Origin: Acidobacteriota bacterium
Lineage (GTDB): Bacteria > Acidobacteriota > Terriglobia > Bryobacterales > Bryobacteraceae
Length of the DNA: 64,000 nucleotides
Direction of reading: 5' to 3'
Assembly: GCA_025352795.1 (NCBI GenBank)
Contig: JANXSF010000026.1
Span: forward strand, 62,001 to 126,000
Part shown: piece by piece, positions 8,613-17,944 of the stretch
Layout of the letters: the number at the start of each line of letters is the position of its first letter
Numbering within the stretch: the stretch's first letter is position 1
Notes under the pieces: generated by a model
Database searches by the model: none
Told to the model about the DNA's origin: nothing
Seen by the model: only the letters and a program-made list of their open reading frames with translations
Program-made: the position numbers and the translations under genes

Positions 8613-9908
8613 ATGAGTGTGAACCCCATGGGACGGCCCCTAGCCGAAGTGGACCCGGGCATTTATCATGCCATCCGCGAAGAATTAGAGCGCCAGAATT
8701 CGCGCCTGGAATTGATTGCCAGTGAAAATTTCACGTCGGAAGCAATTCTGGAAGCCAGCGGCAGCGTGTTTACTAATAAATACGCTGAAGGCTATCCTGG
8801 CAAACGTTATTACGGTGGCTGCGAATTTGCGGACGTCGTAGAAAATCTGGCTCGGGATCGGGCGAAAAAGTTGTTCAAAGCTGAGTATGCCAACGTCCAA
8901 CCGCATTCTGGTTCACAAGCCAACCAGGCGGCTTACGCAGCCGTGATCAACCCTGGCGATACAGTGATGGGCATGAACCTGGCCCATGGCGGCCACCTGA
9001 CTCACGGTCACAGCCTCAACTTTTCCGGCAAGACCTATAAAATTGTCCCCTACGGTGTGCGCAAAGAAGATGAGCGGATTGATTACGAGGAAATGGCGCG
9101 GCTGGCTGAAGAGCATAAGCCAAAAATGATTATCGCCGGAGCCAGTGCTTATCCGCGCATCATTGACTTTGCAAAATTTCGGGCAGTGGCTGATAGTGTT
9201 GGCGCAATTTTCTTAGTGGATATGGCGCATTTCTCTGGTCTGGTGGCCGCTGGGTTGTATCCGAACCCTTGCGAATATGCCGACATTGTGACATCTACTA
9301 CGCACAAGACGCTGCGCGGTCCGCGGTCTGGCGTTATTCTGGCCAAAGAGAAATACGGCGCGGCGATTGATAAAAGTGTGTTCCCAGGCACCCAAGGCGG
9401 CCCGCTGATGCACGTAGTGGCGGCCAAGGCCACGTGTTTTCTGGAAGCATTGAAACCGGAATTCGTCACGTATCAAAAAGCGGTTATCGCCAATGCCCAA
9501 GCTATGGCGGGCACATTGGCCAGTTCCGGATACCGAGTGGTTTCTGGCGGCACCGATACGCACCTGGCGCTGATCGACGTATTTGCAAAAGGTGTGCGCG
9601 GCAAAGAAGCGGAAAAATCGTTGGATGAAGCTTACATCACGGTGAATAAGAACGGCATTCCGTTCGACGTAAATCCTCCCATGAATCCTAGCGGAGTAAG
9701 ACTGGGGAGTCCGGCTGTTACCACGCGTGGGTTCGGCGAAAAGGAAATGCGGATTGTTGGTGAACTGATCGCTGAAACGCTGGATGCAGTGGCGGCCAAG
9801 GGTCTGGATGGTTCCGGCCCGGCCATTGAAAGCGTGCGCGGAAAAATCAAGCGGCTCACCGAAGCGTTTCCACTTTACGCTTGGAAGCTAGCTACTGCGA
9901 GTGTGTGA
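8613..9908 (+). CDS. glyA: Serine hydroxymethyltransferase
   Basis: A PLP-dependent enzyme converting serine and tetrahydrofolate to glycine and 5,10-methylene-THF. Recognised segments include LELIASENF near the N-terminus, [15 protein letters not shown], the HFSGLVAAG region and the PLP-lysine segment [11 protein letters not shown] near residue 230. Length is about 431 residues. The start is uncertain: GTG 8598 (overlapping rpiB), ATG 8613 and ATG 8628 are all in frame. I take 8613, the first ATG after the rpiB stop, though the best purine tract (AGGGAG, 8593-8598) lies 14 bases before it. The last bases GTGA are shared with the GTG start of the following glycosyltransferase. Confidence 0.95.
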   Translation: MSVNPMGRPLAEVDPGIYHAIREELERQNSRLELIASENFTSEAILEASGSVFTNKYAEGYPGKRYYGGCEFADVVENLARDRAKKLFKAEYANVQPHSGSQANQAAYAAVINPGDTVMGMNLAHGGHLTHGHSLNFSGKTYKIVPYGVRKEDERIDYEEMARLAEEHKPKMIIAGASAYPRIIDFAKFRAVADSVGAIFLVDMAHFSGLVAAGLYPNPCEYADIVTSTTHKTLRGPRSGVILAKEKYGAAIDKSVFPGTQGGPLMHVVAAKATCFLEALKPEFVTYQKAVIANAQAMAGTLASSGYRVVSGGTDTHLALIDVFAKGVRGKEAEKSLDEAYITVNKNGIPFDVNPPMNPSGVRLGSPAVTTRGFGEKEMRIVGELIAETLDAVAAKGLDGSGPAIESVRGKIKRLTEAFPLYAWKLATASV

Positions 9909-11053
9909 TTTTGCCTTTACACGTCGCCATTGACGTTCGCCATTGGAAAGATTTCGGATACGGCACGTACATCCGGAATCTGGTGACGGCATTGGGCAAG
10001 TCCTCAGAAGGGTTCCGATTCACCCTGATTGCGCAACATGCCGATCACGATGAGTTGGAAAGTCTAAAACTACCTTCCACTTTTTCGATCGTATTTTATG
10101 AAAAAGTGGACACGCAAAAGCTGGAACATATTGCATTCCCTTTGTTTCTAAGAGGCCTGAAAGCGGACCTGGTTCATATCCCGTTGAATCGTATTCCCAC
10201 GTTCATGCCCAAGCCTTATGTGGTGACGATTCACGATCTTTCCAGTTTGTTATTTGGCGACAGTGACACTTTAAGCGAAAGCATCCGCTCCTTCTTTTTC
10301 AGGCGTGGGCTGATTCGTGCAGATCGGGTGATTGCTGTTTCCGGCGCCACCCGCCGCGACGTTTGTAATCTGCTGAGTATTCCCGCGAATCAAGTACGGC
10401 GAATCTACAACGCCATAGACCCCAGCTTTCATAACACTTCGCTGGATGCCGACAAAACACGTACGGTGATGGAACGTTACCAAGTGGATTACCCGTATCT
10501 TTTATATGCTGGATCCATTCGTCCACAAAAGAATGTGGCTCGTCTGGTGGAGGCATTCGCTGTCTTGCGTGGTGACCTGGAGACGCATCGCGTCTATAAG
10601 AATCTGCGGCTGATTGTGATTGGCGATGAGCTAACTAAATATCCGGCCGTGCGCCGCGCTGTAATGCAAACCCGCGTGGATAAGGTGGTGCGCTTCATGG
10701 GATTCCTGCCGCTGGATGAACTGCGGGCCTTCTATTCCAATGCTGAAGCGTTTGTATTTCCATCGCTCTATGAAGGGTTTGGCCTGCCCCCGTTGGAAGC
10801 CATGGCATGCGGCACACCCGTGATCGCCAGTGGTGTAAGCTCACTTCCGGAAGTGCTGGGCGATGCAGCGATGACTGTGAATCCAGAAAATGTGTTCGAC
10901 ATTGCCAGAGGCATCCGCGACGTGATTCTAGAACCCGAGTTCCGTCGCGAATTAGTGCATAGAGGATATGAACGGGCGAAGGCGTTTAGTTGGGACGCGA
11001 CGGCAGCGCAGGTCTTGAAAGTGTACGATGAGGCCGCCCGCAAGAAAAGGTAA
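9905..11053 (+). CDS. GT4-family glycosyltransferase
   Basis: A retaining GT-B glycosyltransferase of family 4 (382 residues) that transfers a sugar from an activated donor. The C-terminal donor-binding half begins at [12 protein letters not shown] (about 200) and carries the [20 protein letters not shown] segment with the E-x7-E motif. The N-terminal half has GYGTYIRNL, the glycine-rich acceptor-side loop. No transmembrane segment is seen, so it is cytosolic or peripheral. GTG 9905 overlaps the glyA stop as GTGA, indicating translational coupling; a TTG at 9881 is possible but lies deep in glyA. Acceptor and product are unknown: no polysaccharide cluster is adjacent. Confidence 0.9.
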   Translation: MILPLHVAIDVRHWKDFGYGTYIRNLVTALGKSSEGFRFTLIAQHADHDELESLKLPSTFSIVFYEKVDTQKLEHIAFPLFLRGLKADLVHIPLNRIPTFMPKPYVVTIHDLSSLLFGDSDTLSESIRSFFFRRGLIRADRVIAVSGATRRDVCNLLSIPANQVRRIYNAIDPSFHNTSLDADKTRTVMERYQVDYPYLLYAGSIRPQKNVARLVEAFAVLRGDLETHRVYKNLRLIVIGDELTKYPAVRRAVMQTRVDKVVRFMGFLPLDELRAFYSNAEAFVFPSLYEGFGLPPLEAMACGTPVIASGVSSLPEVLGDAAMTVNPENVFDIARGIRDVILEPEFRRELVHRGYERAKAFSWDATAAQVLKVYDEAARKKR

Positions 11054-11261
11054 CGTCCCCGTTGCATTGGCAAGCTCCCGGTAAAAGCGAATTCTTGTTC
11101 AACCGTAAGGAACGATTGACGGGGGGTGTATCCGCCTTCGCCGAGTGCCGCTACTTATATAAGCGTAAACGGAAGATTTTTCGGGTCAAAAAACTTTCGC
11201 TCATTTGGAAATTTCATCACCCAAAGATATTGTGCGTCCATACTTGATACACTTGGAGGCC

Positions 11262-11684
11262 ATGAAAACAGCATTCTTGCTTCTAATGATTTCCGCCTTC
11301 GCCTTTGCAGCCAAAGGTACAGATGAAAAGGCTGTTCGCGCAGCCGTAACCAAGTTTGTCGATGCCGCCCATGCGGGAGACGAGGCCACGCTCAACAGCT
11401 TGTTGGGGGATGGTCTGATCTACGCACACTCTAATGCGAAGATTGAAACCAAGGCTCAATGCGTCGCCGCACTCGTGAAGAGCAAACCGCACTTTGAAAT
11501 GAAGCCGCACTCTACCGTTCAAATGTACGGTACTTCTGCAGTGGTTCACGGGGAATTGGTAGCGCACGGTATGACCGACGGCAAGGCCACTACCACCGCG
11601 CTTGATTATGTGATGGTTTGGGTAAAAGCTGGCAACGGCTGGAAGATGGTGGCTCGTCACACGGCCAAGCTTCCGGTCACTTAA
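11262..11684 (+). CDS. Secreted NTF2-like protein (DUF4440/SnoaL type)
   Basis: A 140-residue protein starting at ATG 11262 just after GGAGG. A signal peptide (MKTAFLLLMISAFAFA) is followed by an NTF2-like alpha+beta barrel: AVRAAVTKFVDAAHAGD is the first helix and VMVWVKAGNGWKMVARH the last strands, a pattern typical of DUF4440. Proteins of this fold bind small ligands or act as accessory domains; no specific activity can be given. It is the only plus-strand gene before the kinase unit and its 3' end overlaps the histidine-kinase gene by 8 bp in convergent orientation. Confidence 0.75.
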   Translation: MKTAFLLLMISAFAFAAKGTDEKAVRAAVTKFVDAAHAGDEATLNSLLGDGLIYAHSNAKIETKAQCVAALVKSKPHFEMKPHSTVQMYGTSAVVHGELVAHGMTDGKATTTALDYVMVWVKAGNGWKMVARHTAKLPVT

Positions 11685-13395
11685 TGGATGAAACGGCAGT
11701 TGGCTCAGTGACTGAAGTTTGAGCCAACGGTAGCCGAATATGGAACCGGGCCCCGCCACTGGTCGCACGCGTGGCCCACATATCTCCGCTATGTTCCAAG
11801 ATGGTTTGTCGGGAAAGGGCTAAGCCCAAACCTAACCCGTTCTTCTTCCCAAAACTCACAAAGGGTTGGAATAGTTGATCTCGAATTTGTGGGGAAATCC
11901 CCGGGCCTGTATCTTCCACAGTTACTTCCACCGAACCCTTATCGGCAATGGCCGTTACGATAATGGCCCCGCCATTCGGCATCATCTCAAGGGCGTTTTC
12001 AATCAGATTGTGGAACACACGTTCCACGCGAGCGCATTCCATGGTGGCGTCCAAGGGCGGCTCAGCTTTCAATGTGATGACAACATTTTGAGATCGGGAA
12101 CTATCGGCATGCGCAGCAATCACGTATCCCAAAATTTCCGTTAATTCTGTTGTTTCGCGCTCCGCCTGCTTACCCCGACTCACTCGTAACAGATCTTCCA
12201 ACATATTGGAAATGCGTCGCGATGCCTGATAGATGTTGCCTGCCAGCCGCTTCATTTGTGGCGCTGAAAGTTCCGCATCTACCATCATCTCCGCACCGCC
12301 GTAAATAGCTGCCAACGGATTGCGTAAATCATGCACGATGGAACTGGCCAGCCGTCCGATGGTGGAAATCCGTTCCTGACGAATCAACTCCTGGCGTGTG
12401 CCCTGCAACGATTCCGACATGGAATTAAAGGTTGCCCCCAACCTTCCCAACTCATCGCCACCAGCATCGGCAGGGACACGAATGGAATAGTTGGATCGTG
12501 CGATTTCCGCCGCTGCACGATCCAGTTGTTGAATGGGGCGCAGCATACGACGAGATAGAAAATAGGAAATGGTTAAGCCTATCAGTAGCGCCGCAAACCA
12601 CATTAAAAACAGGTTCTGCCGTAAATCCTGAATGCGCTGTGCCGCTGCGTCGGAAGAACGGGTAATGGATAGCTGACCCACGGGCTTGCCTTCAAGATCG
12701 ACCAGGTTTTTGACGAATGGTGCCATCTCCGGCTTTTGTCCCACCGTTAAAGTGGATGCAAAAATCTGCGTGCTGTCCTTGAAGACAAAATCGCTACCAC
12801 CGGTGGAATCTTTCAGACGGGCAGCCACTTTGCCGGTCACCGGATATCCAGCCACCAACACGTTGATCAGCAATTTCCCACGAGAGGAATCGACATACAC
12901 TGGGGTCAACACTAACTGGAAAAGCTTGTTTTCCTGAACGCGAAATCCTGAAACCTGTTGCGGAAATACGTCTTGCACCCTGGCCACAACCGGCCACGAA
13001 GCTGGCAGCACAGAAGGTGAATCGGAAGCTAATGCCGCGATGATGGTGCCGTTGGGATCCGTAACAATGAAGAACGATCCTTCTTCTGCCCGCTGCTTCA
13101 CGGTTTCCCAAACTTCGGTGGCACTATCGCGAATGGTAGCCACATCGTGAGTGCCAAAAGCCGCCCGCACGTTTGGTAAAGAACTTATAATTTGCGACGT
13201 GGCACCCAGCATTTCCTGCCTTGCCCGCCAGACAGATTCATAGGCCTGAAAGCTAGCTGCAACTTCGTCGTTATGACTTAATAAAGCAGTCTCTGCGGCA
13301 TGGCGTTGCACCACCCACGCCGCCGTGCCGAACATCATTGTCAGCAGGATGGCGGTGGATAGCCACAGGCGAGTTAGAATGCCGAACCGTGGCAC
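11677..13395 (-). CDS. HAMP sensor histidine kinase
   Basis: A membrane sensor kinase of 572 residues. TM1 (about 8-28) and TM2 (about 255-275, LFLMWFAALLIGLTISYFL) flank a roughly 220-residue extracytoplasmic sensor domain of Cache-like character. Then come HAMP (276-325), HisKA with phospho-acceptor His355 in SSIVHDLRNPLAAIYGG, and HATPase_c with NLIENALEMM, EDTGPGI and GLGLGLAL boxes. It autophosphorylates and should pass phosphate to a response regulator; two regulator genes lie upstream in the same unit. GTG 13395 starts one base after the stop of the cupredoxin gene, so translation is probably coupled. Its signal is unknown, but the cupredoxin and porin neighbours suggest metal or small-anion status in the periplasm (inference). 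Confidence 0.93.
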   Translation of the reverse strand: MPRFGILTRLWLSTAILLTMMFGTAAWVVQRHAAETALLSHNDEVAASFQAYESVWRARQEMLGATSQIISSLPNVRAAFGTHDVATIRDSATEVWETVKQRAEEGSFFIVTDPNGTIIAALASDSPSVLPASWPVVARVQDVFPQQVSGFRVQENKLFQLVLTPVYVDSSRGKLLINVLVAGYPVTGKVAARLKDSTGGSDFVFKDSTQIFASTLTVGQKPEMAPFVKNLVDLEGKPVGQLSITRSSDAAAQRIQDLRQNLFLMWFAALLIGLTISYFLSRRMLRPIQQLDRAAAEIARSNYSIRVPADAGGDELGRLGATFNSMSESLQGTRQELIRQERISTIGRLASSIVHDLRNPLAAIYGGAEMMVDAELSAPQMKRLAGNIYQASRRISNMLEDLLRVSRGKQAERETTELTEILGYVIAAHADSSRSQNVVITLKAEPPLDATMECARVERVFHNLIENALEMMPNGGAIIVTAIADKGSVEVTVEDTGPGISPQIRDQLFQPFVSFGKKNGLGLGLALSRQTILEHSGDMWATRATSGGARFHIRLPLAQTSVTEPTAVSSIK

Positions 13396-13396
13396 G

Positions 13397-14101
13397 TTAA
13401 TTTACTCCGCCTGGGTAGACTTTTTCATCCACCGGGTAATCTTTGCCAAATTTATTCTTGTGCGGCGATCCCACATGGCCCGCTTCGGATAAAGAGAATC
13501 GACCCAACGCCGTGGCTGAATCACCAATGCGGACGCGCCGTTCCAGCAATTTCAAGGAAGCATCGGTGGACCGTTCGTGCCACACGCGCAACTGATATTC
13601 ACCAGCCGGGGCGTCGTTAATAGTGAAGCGTCCATCCTTGCCGGTAAGGGCGAACCAAGGCGTGGGCGTTACTACAACCACGGCGCTCATATTGGAATGG
13701 ATGTTGCAGAAAATTCGCACCACTCCACTGCGCCTCAGCACTACCTTTTGTGTACTTCCCGGAGGATACAACCCGGTGTCAAACGGTTGGCCGCTAAATG
13801 TAGAAAATGCGTTGTGAAAAATGGGGTCGCCATTGGGCAGGTTCAATTCACTACCAATCGGTACTACAAGCACATGGGGCGTGAAGCGTTTGTTTTTCTG
13901 GTTGATGGTGTAGGAGCGCCGTTGCGCCAAAGGTGCTGGACCACCTACTGGTTCCAGCCAAACCACCACTCCCGAATAATCCTTTTGGCGCATTACGGTA
14001 GCTTCGTTGGAACCAATGAGTTCAAACTCGCCGGAAACAATTCCGGCATGGGCCGCAGTGGCCAGCGCGAGACTAAAACATGTACGCGATAGCCAAGTCA
14101 T
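13397..14101 (-). CDS. Periplasmic cupredoxin-like protein with C-terminal carboxypeptidase-regulatory-like domain
   Basis: A 234-residue secreted protein with an N-terminal signal (cleavage near AAHAG). Residues 75-145 form a plastocyanin-like domain: His96 (IFHNAF), Cys132, His135 and Met138 (FCNIHSNM) supply all four type-1 copper ligands. After it comes a short beta domain (about 150-205, GKDGRFTINDAPAGEYQLRV) of the carboxypeptidase-regulatory type. Related proteins are often labelled methylamine-utilisation-like, without proven function. It probably carries copper or electrons in the periplasm. It overlaps the porin-like gene by 29 bp upstream and abuts the kinase gene downstream, so it belongs to the sensory unit. 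Copper binding is inferred from ligand spacing only. Confidence 0.8.
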   Translation of the reverse strand: MTWLSRTCFSLALATAAHAGIVSGEFELIGSNEATVMRQKDYSGVVVWLEPVGGPAPLAQRRSYTINQKNKRFTPHVLVVPIGSELNLPNGDPIFHNAFSTFSGQPFDTGLYPPGSTQKVVLRRSGVVRIFCNIHSNMSAVVVVTPTPWFALTGKDGRFTINDAPAGEYQLRVWHERSTDASLKLLERRVRIGDSATALGRFSLSEAGHVGSPHKNKFGKDYPVDEKVYPGGVN

Positions 14102-15398
14102 AGCGTTGGTTGATTCGTGTTCCCTGGTTCAAATACAGCGAACGTAGATGCTCTGCTTCAAAGCTTAAAACAACATTCGGAGCAATGCGGAACATCACAT
14201 TTGCTGTTGCCTGCCGGTTGCGTGCATTCTGTCCATTAGCCAAATCGGAATTGCGATCATCGTGGATTCCAGCCATCAGATTAAATGTCAAACGATTGGT
14301 CGCGGCAATGCTCCACTGCGCCCAACCGCCCTGGCTGTGCACGGGGATGGCAATACCGCTGGGCAGCACTCGTAATCCGTTGCGCAAGGCACCCATGTGC
14401 TGAATATTTTCACCACTCCAGAAGATGCCAGTCAACTCCAATTGGCGAAAAGGACGCACCAGCCAATCAATGGAAACCAGGCGCGATGGAATGCTTTGGC
14501 CAGTAGTGCGCAGGTGCGTCTGGCTAGTGGAAAAACCTGATGCGATTTCAATGCGACGGTCACCGTTCCTATATGCCAACTCAAATCGGCCTTGCGGAGC
14601 AGGGCGTCGGCGATCCACCAATGCGCCAAAAGCAGATCCTAAATCGTCAGAAGTCTGCATGATTCCCACTTGCGCTTTGAAAGTGGTGGCCGGGCTCAAT
14701 TGAAATCGTTGTTCAAAGCGAACTTGCGGTTGCCAGCGCCACAAATTACCAGCACTGGTCAGAGGTGAGACGCCAACGTTAGCCAGAGAATTAGGATCAC
14801 GTGGCGAAAAAATAGGTTTCTCATACCCAAAGCGAACGCTGCTGGATGACCAGGCAAAGTCAATCGCCCCGGTGCGAATGCGCGGTGCTAGAGTGGTGCC
14901 TTCAATGTTGCCATCCCAGAAATCCATAAATATATTGCCGCTTACCTTGGCCCCCAAAACTGTGAGTGGACCATCGTACTTAATACCGATGATGGATTGC
15001 TTCAGCGATACGGCGGCATTCATTCGTGAAGGTGCCAGACTGGCGGTAGTGTTGTAATCGGCACCACCATTGTGTCGCATGATGGCGTAGGTGTTGAACA
15101 AAGCCATGCCAGTAAGGCGCAAGGGGAACTTCTGCGTCGCTTCCACTTTGGTTTGGGCCTGTTCTTCTACCCGACGCTCGGTAACATCCAGCCGCTCTTC
15201 CACAGAAGGCTTGGCTTCTTCGACTGGCAATGGGGTGGGACCTTCCAGCTTGATGCGCAGTCCGCGGACCTCATCGCGCAGAACTTTATTTTCCCGTTCC
15301 AGGTTGTCCAATCTTTCCAGGATCTTTTTTAAGTCAGTAGAATCCTGTCCCCATGCGCAAAGCGCTGCTGCAACAAGAGCCACGGCCAAGCTACGCAC
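14073..15398 (-). CDS. Porin-like outer-membrane protein with N-terminal coiled coil
   Basis: A 441-residue secreted protein. A signal peptide (MRSLAVALVAAALCAWGQ) precedes a coiled coil at about 20-75 (KKILERLDNLERENKVLRDE and on), then a long barrel-like region (from about 100) with alternating strands that ends in YDLAIAYMF, a C-terminal Phe. Coiled coil plus barrel is the layout of trimeric DcaP-like and related porins. GTG 15398 follows GAGGAA by seven bases, within the end of the CheY-type gene, so the two are coupled. Substrate is unknown. Its place between a CheY-type regulator and a cupredoxin and kinase suggests that uptake and sensing of a common substrate are linked. Confidence 0.75.
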   Translation of the reverse strand: MRSLAVALVAAALCAWGQDSTDLKKILERLDNLERENKVLRDEVRGLRIKLEGPTPLPVEEAKPSVEERLDVTERRVEEQAQTKVEATQKFPLRLTGMALFNTYAIMRHNGGADYNTTASLAPSRMNAAVSLKQSIIGIKYDGPLTVLGAKVSGNIFMDFWDGNIEGTTLAPRIRTGAIDFAWSSSSVRFGYEKPIFSPRDPNSLANVGVSPLTSAGNLWRWQPQVRFEQRFQLSPATTFKAQVGIMQTSDDLGSAFGALVDRRRPAPQGRFELAYRNGDRRIEIASGFSTSQTHLRTTGQSIPSRLVSIDWLVRPFRQLELTGIFWSGENIQHMGALRNGLRVLPSGIAIPVHSQGGWAQWSIAATNRLTFNLMAGIHDDRNSDLANGQNARNRQATANVMFRIAPNVVLSFEAEHLRSLYLNQGTRINQRYDLAIAYMF

Positions 15399-15771
15399 GA
15401 AGTAGTTCCTCTAACTTGCGGCGAACTTCCACCGGGGAATAAGGCTTGGCGAAAAACGCGTTGGCTCCTAAATCAAGGCTGCGCTTAGCGGCACCATTTT
15501 CCGTACAGCCGCTGAGGACAAGCACCGGAAGGCTGGAAAACTTTTTCAAGGACCGTAGATGTGCAATCAGCTCAAAGCCGTCAAGGATAGGCATGTTCAG
15601 ATCGGTTAACACAGCGCAAACATTAGCGCCAAAATCACCCTCTAGATAGTCTATTGCTTTTCGACCATCGGCGACCACCATGGTTTCAAGATTAGCAATG
15701 CCCGCCAGCGCCACTTCCAGCGGAGTGATGGCCATGGGCGTATCTTCGACGATGAGTGCAGTGCGGGTCAT
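15391..15771 (-). CDS. Stand-alone CheY-type response regulator
   Basis: A single receiver domain of 126 residues without output domain. Acidic pocket residues lie in LIVEDT near the start; the phospho-acceptor Asp is in VLTDLNMPILDG, followed by the switch Ser in VLVLSG and Lys in FAKPYSP. ATG 15771 is used; a GTG at 15783 is equally possible, and neither has a strong ribosome-binding site. The coding end overlaps the porin gene by 8 bp. In such units a lone receiver may act as a phosphate relay or sink for the kinase encoded downstream. Confidence 0.9.
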   Translation of the reverse strand: MTRTALIVEDTPMAITPLEVALAGIANLETMVVADGRKAIDYLEGDFGANVCAVLTDLNMPILDGFELIAHLRSLKKFSSLPVLVLSGCTENGAAKRSLDLGANAFFAKPYSPVEVRRKLEELLRA

Positions 15772-15812
15772 GGCAGGAACCACCGTAAATCGTTACGCTC
15801 GCAGGCTATTGG

Positions 15813-15915
15813 GCAATGCCACTTAGTTTGCCCGCATCCCTGAAGACACTCCAACCCTTGTTGGGATAGCCTGTGGTCAAAAGACCACGATTGCGGGAAA
15901 ACTAAGTGGCGTTGC
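15813..15915. repeat. 103-bp inverted repeat with two internal hairpins
   Basis: Two 24-base arms (15813-15836 and 15892-15915) match in inverted orientation at 22 positions. Between them are two further hairpins: CCAAC...GTTGG at 15851-15865 and GTGGTC-AAAA-GACCAC at 15873-15888. The element fills the gap between the two response-regulator genes. It can be a structured RNA, a processing or attenuation site, or a tiny MITE-like element; sequence alone does not decide. Confidence 0.65.
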
Positions 15916-15943
15916 ACTGTCGCAACAAGTGCTCTTAGCATGC

Positions 15944-16618
15944 TCATGGCAGGAACCGATACCCCACACCATGTACAGTCAGAAAATGCCGAGGCACATT
16001 CGTATCGGCTTCAAACTTCTGCCGCAGCTTCACCACATGGGCATCCACTGTCCGCGTATTCGGAAACGAATCGTACCCCCAAACAGAATTCAAAATCACA
16101 TCCCGAGTCAACGGTCGATCGGGATTCTGCAGGAAAAACGCCAGCAAATTATATTCAGCCGGAGTCACCTTCACTTCTTCAGCCTTGCGCTTCACCACTC
16201 GCCGTTCCAAGTCCACTTCGGTATCGCCAAACTGCATCACCTTAATGGCGTCCGATCCTGATCGTCGCAACACCGCGCGGATACGAGCCAGCAATTCCCG
16301 CCGACCGAACGGTTTCACCACATAATCATCAGCGCCGATTTCCAGCAGCAGCACCTTATCCACTTCATCGCCCAGCGCGCTGAGTACGATGATGGGGATC
16401 CGGATGCGATCTTCGCGCAGCCGTTTGCAGATTTCTGTGCCGCTCATTAAAGGTAGGCGTAGATCCACCAGCACAAGATCCGGCTTCAGCGTCAGCGCGC
16501 GTTCATACCCTTCACGACCGTTGGCGGCGGCCACCACACGGTAATCTTCCTGCTCCAGCATTACTTGGATAGTGTCGCGGAGACTATCATCATCGTCGAT
16601 AACCAAAATGGTCTGCAT
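15944..16618 (-). CDS. OmpR/PhoB-family response regulator
   Basis: A DNA-binding response regulator of 224 residues. The receiver domain (1-115) has IDDDDS acidic residues, the phospho-acceptor Asp in LVDLRLPLMSG and Lys in VVKPFGRREL. The C-terminal winged helix (about 130-224) shows VDLERRVVKRKAEEVKVTP and the recognition-helix region TRTVDAHVVKLRQK, ending in HGVGYRF. ATG 16618 is preferred; an open frame continues upstream to 16696 but gives no domain sequence. It heads the minus-strand unit that also encodes CheY-type regulator, porin, cupredoxin and histidine kinase, so it is the likely transcriptional output of that kinase. Confidence 0.93.
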   Translation of the reverse strand: MQTILVIDDDDSLRDTIQVMLEQEDYRVVAAANGREGYERALTLKPDLVLVDLRLPLMSGTEICKRLREDRIRIPIIVLSALGDEVDKVLLLEIGADDYVVKPFGRRELLARIRAVLRRSGSDAIKVMQFGDTEVDLERRVVKRKAEEVKVTPAEYNLLAFFLQNPDRPLTRDVILNSVWGYDSFPNTRTVDAHVVKLRQKFEADTNVPRHFLTVHGVGYRFLP

Positions 16619-16741
16619 TGCGTCTAGTCTTGTAGTTACCCTGATTGTAACGGAAAGATGCGACGGGAACGGCATCCCCAGCATCAGAAGTAACAAGTGC
16701 TACCCCCATAGCCTTCAATTGGCAGGATTGAATATAAAACC

Positions 16742-17371
16742 ATGAAAAAAATGATTCTAAGTCTACTTTTGGTAACGACCACTGTCTTTGGGCAATATTC
16801 CATTGCTCCAGGAGGCGCCCAGCCTGCCGATTTGGCACCAGGGTTCGACGCCATGCTCGAAAAAACTGGCACAAAATTGTTGAAAGCGGGCAAAGAAGTA
16901 GGCGAGATCTGGTTCCGCGCCGCGCTGCCCGCCCCTGTGAAATCCAGCGAACCCAACATTTCCATGGGGATGGTTCCGCACGGGACACTGCTCGCGGTGG
17001 TGAAGTTCGACACCATTCACGCCGACCGCCGTGGACAACAGGTGAAACCAGGCACATACACCATGCGCTATAGCTATTTTCCTGAAAATGGCGACCACCA
17101 AGGAGCCGCTCCGCAGCGCGATTTTATGCTGCTCACACCGGTGAAAATGGATAAAGATGCCGCTGCTACGCCAAATTTTGAAACAATCGTCGATTGGAGC
17201 CGCAAGGCTTCGGGCACTCCTCATCCCTGCGTATTTAGCTTCTGGAAAGAAGATTTGAAAAACTTTAAGCCCGATACACTTGAACAACAGGGCGAACATG
17301 ACTTCGTCCTGATGCACAAGCTGGGGGGAACCCCCATCTCTTTAATCCTGGTGGGAAAAGCTGAGGGTTAA
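16742..17371 (+). CDS. Secreted protein of unknown function
   Basis: A 209-residue protein with a signal peptide (MKKMILSLLLVTTTVFGQ). The remaining sequence is a beta-rich globular domain: GEIWFRAALP, GTLLAVVKFD, VKPGTYTMRYSYFP and DFVLMHKLGGTPISLILVG read as strands, with the KPGTYT turn also seen in DUF2911-type proteins such as the one at 51272. I do not recognise a named family. It is likely periplasmic. The gene is divergent from the OmpR-type regulator gene (124 bp apart), which leaves room for a shared control region. Confidence 0.6.
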   Translation: MKKMILSLLLVTTTVFGQYSIAPGGAQPADLAPGFDAMLEKTGTKLLKAGKEVGEIWFRAALPAPVKSSEPNISMGMVPHGTLLAVVKFDTIHADRRGQQVKPGTYTMRYSYFPENGDHQGAAPQRDFMLLTPVKMDKDAAATPNFETIVDWSRKASGTPHPCVFSFWKEDLKNFKPDTLEQQGEHDFVLMHKLGGTPISLILVGKAEG

Positions 17372-17524
17372 GGAAGCCTTTCCGATCCTAAAACTAACGT
17401 GACCGTTGCTTTCTGGAACCTCTGCACGTTCAATGCTGGCCGGTTTCGACTTCCTCTACTTGTATTAGCGCAATCGGCGGACATTTTAGGACAAATAATT
17501 TCACCCAGATTGCGATAATCAAGC

Positions 17525-17944
17525 GTGAACTGGTTTTACTGGTCTTTACTTTCGGCGGTGTTTGCCGCCTCAACTGCCATTCTTGCCAAATCAGGAGTGC
17601 AAGGAATTGACTCCAACCTCGCCCTGGCTATCCGCACATCGGTGATTTTATTTTTCACCTGGTCAATTGTGTTTGCACGCGGCAGTGCGGCGGGGATTTC
17701 GGCACTATCGCAGCGCAACTGGCTGTTTTTAGTGTTGTCAGGAATCGCCACAGGCTTATCCTGGCTATGTTATTTCCGGGCATTGCAGTTAGGAGATGCG
17801 TCGCGCGTTGCCCCCATCGACAAGCTGAGCGTGGTGCTGGTAATCCTGTTTGCTGCTTTATTTTTAAAAGAACCATTGACAGCCGGTAAGGGGTTTGGAG
17901 GATTGCTGATTGTGGCTGGGGTCTTGTTAGTAGCCCGCGATTAA
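17525..17944 (+). CDS. Half-size EamA (DMT) transporter
   Basis: A 139-residue membrane protein with one EamA repeat and five predicted helices: from the N-terminus WSLLSAVFAASTAILA, to ASRVAPIDKLSVVLVILFAA, LFLKEPLT and GFGGLLIVAGVLLVA at the end. Full EamA proteins have two such repeats (about 300 residues), so this one must work as a dimer, like EmrE. The PIDKLSVV and FLKEPLT segments are typical of the family. Substrate is unknown. Start is GTG 17525; the end overlaps the convergent methyltransferase gene by 18 bp. Confidence 0.85.
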   Translation: MNWFYWSLLSAVFAASTAILAKSGVQGIDSNLALAIRTSVILFFTWSIVFARGSAAGISALSQRNWLFLVLSGIATGLSWLCYFRALQLGDASRVAPIDKLSVVLVILFAALFLKEPLTAGKGFGGLLIVAGVLLVARD

